A stretch of DNA of 8,570 bases from an uncultured Oscillospiraceae bacterium (GTDB lineage Bacteria; Bacillota; Clostridia; Oscillospirales; Acutalibacteraceae), in contig URYX01000071.1 of assembly GCA_900552225.1 (NCBI GenBank), positions 1 through 8,570 of the forward strand, given 5' to 3'. How positions within the stretch are numbered: the stretch's first letter is position 1; every line of letters begins with the position of its first letter. Made by a program: the position numbers and the translations under genes. Positions 6,135 through 8,570 of the stretch are shown piece after piece. Below the pieces are notes generated by a model. It did not search any database and had not been told where the DNA came from. It was given only the letters and a program-made list of their open reading frames with translations.

Positions 6135-7148
6135 TCAACGGTATCCGTTGGGATTCTGCGACTGCCACTTCCAGGTGTCGCGGCACATCTCGTCAATACC
6201 GTACTGCGCCTCCCAGCCGAGCAGCCGCTTGGCCTTGGAGGGGTCGGAATACACGGAGGCCAGATCGCCGTCCCGGCGGGGCACGATCTGATAGGGCACC
6301 TCGCGTCCGCTGGCCTTTTCAAAGGCGTGCACCATTTCAAGCACGCTGTAGCCGTGACCGGTGCCGAGGTTGATCGGCTCCGCGCCCTTGTGCTCCACCG
6401 CATACTTCACGGCGCAGACGTGTCCGCGCGCCAGATCGACCACATGGATGTAGTCGCGCACACCGGTGCCGTCCGGCGTGTCGTAGTCGTTGCCGTAGAC
6501 CGACAGGCGGGGAAGCTTGCCGATGGCCACCTGCGAAATGTACGGCATGAGGTTGTTCGGAATGCCGTTCGGATCCTCACCGATGCGGCCGCTCTCGTGG
6601 GCACCGATCGGGTTGAAATAGCGCAGCAGGACGGCCGACCACTCCGGATCGGCGTTGCAGACGTCGCGGAGAATCCGTTCGATCATGGCCTTGGTCTCCC
6701 CGTAGGGGTTCGTGGCCTCACCGAGCGGCATGGTCTCGTTGAGCGGCGACGGGTTGCCCGCCCCGTATACCGTGGCCGAGGAGCTGAACACCAGGTTTTT
6801 GCAGCCGGCCTCCGCCATCACGCGGAACAGGGTGATGGCACCGTTTAGATTGTTGTCGTAATATTTCAGCGGAAGGCGCACCGATTCACCGACCGCCTTG
6901 AGTCCGGCAAAATGGATGACGGCATCGATCTTGTGCGAGGCAAACACCGTGCGCAGCCCGGCCTCGTCGCGTACATCCATCTCATATTCCGGGAAATCGC
7001 GCCCGGTCAGCTCACGCACACGGCGCAGCGCCTCGGGGCTGGAGTTGTCGTGGTTGTCCACCACAACGATATCATAGCCGGCATTCAACAGTTCCAGACA
7101 GGTATGGCTTCCGATATATCCGCATCCGCCGGAAATAAGTATTGCCAT
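6135..7148 (-). CDS. galE: UDP-glucose 4-epimerase
   Basis: This 337-aa cytoplasmic NAD-dependent enzyme of the extended short-chain dehydrogenase family interconverts UDP-glucose and UDP-galactose (Leloir pathway; supply of galactosyl donors). The NAD-binding GGCGYIGSH is at 7-15. The catalytic residues Ser124 (FSSSATVYG), Tyr149 and Lys153 (NPYGETK) have the same numbering as in E. coli GalE, and RRDGDL at 291-296 is the substrate-binding arginine region. Position 299, tyrosine in E. coli and cysteine in human GALE, is Val here; a small residue at this point is linked to acceptance of UDP-GlcNAc. The ATG at 7148 is chosen because GGAGG (7156-7160) is 7 nt away; the ATG two codons earlier is too close to it, and longer starts lack a ribosome site. 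The galactose genes galK and galT are not nearby, which suggests a biosynthetic or housekeeping role. Confidence 0.95.
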   Translation of the reverse strand: MAILISGGCGYIGSHTCLELLNAGYDIVVVDNHDNSSPEALRRVRELTGRDFPEYEMDVRDEAGLRTVFASHKIDAVIHFAGLKAVGESVRLPLKYYDNNLNGAITLFRVMAEAGCKNLVFSSSATVYGAGNPSPLNETMPLGEATNPYGETKAMIERILRDVCNADPEWSAVLLRYFNPIGAHESGRIGEDPNGIPNNLMPYISQVAIGKLPRLSVYGNDYDTPDGTGVRDYIHVVDLARGHVCAVKYAVEHKGAEPINLGTGHGYSVLEMVHAFEKASGREVPYQIVPRRDGDLASVYSDPSKAKRLLGWEAQYGIDEMCRDTWKWQSQNPNGYR

Positions 7149-7170
7149 TTTCATCCCTCCGTAGTATAAT
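7142..7170 (+). promoter_or_regulatory. Promoter reading toward the nucleotidyltransferase gene
   Basis: TTGCCA (7142-7147, 5/6 match to the -35 consensus), a 17-nt spacer and a perfect TATAAT (7165-7170). The -35 box overlaps the galE start codon. The predicted start near 7177 would give a leader of about 124 nt. This is the best promoter I can see for the plus-strand gene. Confidence 0.6.
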
Positions 7171-7188
7171 AAGATGACGGAAATTGCA

Positions 7189-7220
7189 GAGAGTGCTTTC
7201 TTCTCCTTTTCTGCGCTCTC
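7189..7220. repeat. Inverted repeat in the galE divergent region, possible operator
   Basis: GAGAGTGC (7189-7196) pairs with GCGCTCTC (7213-7220), 8 bp including one G-T pair, around a pyrimidine-rich 16-nt centre. It lies between the two facing promoters and touches the galE -10 box. It could be a protein-binding site or, in the plus-strand transcript, a leader hairpin. Confidence 0.35.
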
Positions 7221-7250
7221 ATTATACGCTCTTTCGTGGCTTTTCGTCAA
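7221..7250 (-). promoter_or_regulatory. Promoter of galE
   Basis: TTGACG -35 box (7245-7250) and perfect TATAAT -10 box (7221-7226) on the minus strand with an 18-nt spacer. The start point is predicted near 7214, about 65 nt before the galE ATG. Confidence 0.7.
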
Positions 7251-7300
7251 GAGGGATGCAACATATTTCCATGAAATAATCAAAAATGAGGTGTTGGATC

Positions 7301-8227
7301 ATGGCAAGCAAAAAGCCGACGCTCGTGGTGATGGCGGCGGGAATGGGAAGCCGTTACGGTGGTTTAAAACAGGTGGACCCTGTCGGACCTAACGGAGAGG
7401 GACTGCTTGAATTTGCGGTTTACGATGCTCTGGCCGCCGGGTTCGGACGCGCGGTGTTTGTGATCAAAAAGTCCATAGAGGAGCTGTTCAAGAGGAATAT
7501 CGGCGACCATCTGGCCAAGCATATCCCCGTTTCCTATGTATACCAGGAGCTGGACGCGATTCCCGAGGGCTTTACCGTGCCGGCCGGCCGTACCAAGCCG
7601 TGGGGAACCGGCCACGCGGTGCTCTGCTGCCACGGAATCGTCAACGAGCCGTTTATGGTCATCAATGCCGACGATTATTACGGACAGGAGTGCTACGGCC
7701 TTCTGGCGGAGTACCTGTCCCGCCCGCAGACGGACGGCAAGCTGCATATCGCGATGGCGGGCTATGAGCTCGGCAATACGCTGACCGAGAACGGCTACGT
7801 CTCCCGCGGTGTCTGCACCACGGACGAGACCGGGAGGCTGGTATCCTTGGTGGAGCGGACGCGGATCGAGCGCCACGGCGACCGCGCGGAGTATACGGAG
7901 GACGACGGTCAGACCTGGACGGAGCTGCCGTTCCATACGCCGGTCTCCATGAACTGCTGGGCATTCCCTGAGGGCACCCTGGATCATTTCTATGCGCTGT
8001 TTGAGGAATTCATGCGGACGGACGCGGTCAAGAAGCCGGAAAAATCGGAATTCTATCTGCCGTTTGCGGTCAACAGCCTCATTGAGGAGGGCAAGGCGGA
8101 CGTGCAGGTGCTGCGCACCCGCGACCGCTGGTACGGCATGACCTACCACAGCGACCGCGAGCAGGTGGCGGAGGCACTGAAGGCCTTTACGGCGGAGGGA
8201 CGCTATCCGGATCCGCTGTGGAAATAA
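7301..8227 (+). CDS. NDP-sugar pyrophosphorylase-like nucleotidyltransferase, substrate unknown
   Basis: This 308-aa protein has the nucleotidyltransferase fold that joins an NTP and a sugar-1-phosphate (or similar alcohol phosphate) with release of pyrophosphate. The N-terminal nucleotide-binding signature is MAAGMGSRYGGLKQ (11-24). GTGHAV (102-107) is the usual base-contact loop, NADDYYG (122-128) carries the metal-binding aspartate region, and ENGYVSRG (163-170) resembles the sugar-binding part. The signature differs from the GLGTRFLPATK of classical GalU and from GlmU and RmlA, so I assign only the family. The start at 7301 has GAGGTG 7 nt upstream; an in-frame ATG five codons earlier overlaps that ribosome site. 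It is divergent from galE and followed by its own terminator, so it is probably a single-gene unit. The neighbourhood with galE fits a role in sugar-nucleotide supply, but this is an inference. Confidence 0.85.
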   Translation: MASKKPTLVVMAAGMGSRYGGLKQVDPVGPNGEGLLEFAVYDALAAGFGRAVFVIKKSIEELFKRNIGDHLAKHIPVSYVYQELDAIPEGFTVPAGRTKPWGTGHAVLCCHGIVNEPFMVINADDYYGQECYGLLAEYLSRPQTDGKLHIAMAGYELGNTLTENGYVSRGVCTTDETGRLVSLVERTRIERHGDRAEYTEDDGQTWTELPFHTPVSMNCWAFPEGTLDHFYALFEEFMRTDAVKKPEKSEFYLPFAVNSLIEEGKADVQVLRTRDRWYGMTYHSDREQVAEALKAFTAEGRYPDPLWK

Positions 8228-8293
8228 AACGGGACACCCCGTGCACGGGCCAACCGCCCGGATGCCGCTCTTGCCTGCGGATGCTTGACAATC

Positions 8294-8337
8294 AGAGCCG
8301 AACCGCTTCCCGTATCAACGGGAGGCGGTTCGGCTCT
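8294..8337 (+). terminator. Long terminator hairpin after the nucleotidyltransferase gene
   Basis: AGAGCCGAACCGC pairs with GCGGTTCGGCTCT, continuing through one T-G pair and TCCCG/CGGGA to a 19-bp stem with a 6-nt loop (TATCAA). On the plus strand the stem ends in CTCT followed by TTGCTTG, a modest T-rich tail. It lies between convergent genes. On the minus strand no T-tract follows, so bidirectional action is uncertain. Confidence 0.7.
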
Positions 8338-8394
8338 TTGCTTGTATCCGTTTTTATCACAAGTACCGATTTTTTCATGAAGCATCGGCCCGCT

Positions 8395-8570
8395 TTACCG
8401 CGTCTCCCGCCGCTTGCTGCGGGCGGGGAGCAGAAGGCAGAGCAGCAGAAGAAACGGGAATACGACGGCGGAGAGGATACCGAGCCGCAGGTTGCCGCCG
8501 CTTCGGTCGGAAACCCACCCGGCCAGCGCCGGTCCGCCGGAGCAGCCGAGGTCGCCGGCCAGTGCCAGCA
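8395..8570 (-). CDS. MFS transporter, C-terminal end only
   Basis: The last 57 residues of a membrane transporter enter from the right edge; the start is outside the window. The visible part has the motif GDLGCSGGPALAGWVSD (5-21), typical of the loop between late helices of major facilitator proteins, then one hydrophobic membrane helix (about 28-48) and a basic cytoplasmic tail RSKRRETR before TAA (8397-8395). The position fits the final helix of a 12-helix MFS permease. The substrate cannot be told from this part. There is no clear T-tract terminator for it between its stop and the convergent hairpin. Confidence 0.8.
   Translation of the reverse strand, partial: LALAGDLGCSGGPALAGWVSDRSGGNLRLGILSAVVFPFLLLLCLLLPARSKRRETR

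Noticed and set aside
7163..7168. TATACT on the minus strand as a second galE -10 box
   Set aside because: It sits directly against the galE ribosome binding site and would leave almost no leader; no -35 box fits.
7149..7283. 45-residue N-terminal extension of GalE
   Set aside because: It would contain the galE promoter region and leader; the protein family starts at MAILISGG, right after a strong ribosome binding site.
8238..8249. 12-bp palindrome CCCGTGCACGGG
   Set aside because: It is short, GC-rich and isolated after a stop codon, with no second copy; it is probably chance or a minor 3'-end structure.
1..8570. tRNA, rRNA, CRISPR array, transposase or phage genes
   Set aside because: None were seen on either strand. 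The only repeats are the pair of intergenic elements and small hairpins.

Overview
This window most likely comes from a GC-rich Gram-positive gut anaerobe of the Clostridia, probably the Oscillospirales/Ruminococcaceae. This is inferred from the gene families, the strong GGAGG-type ribosome binding sites with 7-8 nt spacing, TATAAT/TTGACA-type promoters in AT-rich gaps, and protein style; no 16S rRNA or other marker is present. Most genes are on the minus strand, so transcription runs right to left.

Layout from right to left. At the right edge is the last 57 codons of an MFS transporter (minus, 8570-8395). Convergent to it, on the plus strand, is a sugar-nucleotidyltransferase-like gene (7301-8227) with a 19-bp terminator hairpin behind it (8294-8337). 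It is divergent from galE (7148-6135, minus), and the 152-bp gap between them carries two good promoters that face each other. Downstream of galE comes an intergenic repeat (copy B, 5933-6123), a terminator hairpin, a TtcA-like PP-loop ATPase gene (5872-5150), then glycogen/maltodextrin phosphorylase (4936-2516) with its own promoter. Downstream of the phosphorylase is copy A of the same repeat (2260-2468), again followed by a terminator hairpin. Last is a two-gene ABC exporter operon: a 575-aa half-transporter with a TTG start (2080-353), overlapped by 4 nt by a second half-transporter (356 to beyond the left edge). The operon has its own promoter and a structured 5' leader.

Function. GalE, the phosphorylase and the nucleotidyltransferase point to central hexose-phosphate and sugar-nucleotide metabolism: glucose-1-phosphate is made from alpha-glucan, and UDP-hexoses are interconverted. 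The PP-loop enzyme looks like a tRNA thiolation protein and the ABC pair like a heterodimeric multidrug-type exporter. These are separate transcription units and I see no evidence that they form one system.

The least explained part is the pair of ~190-210 bp repeats. They share imperfect terminal inverted repeats (AGRCTGT...), sit in the same orientation in the 3' UTRs of two unrelated genes, and each abuts a terminator hairpin. They could be MITE-like elements or a structured 3'-UTR RNA. The second most interesting feature is the ABC operon leader, which has three overlapping, mutually exclusive hairpins, one followed by a T7 tract, as in an attenuator.
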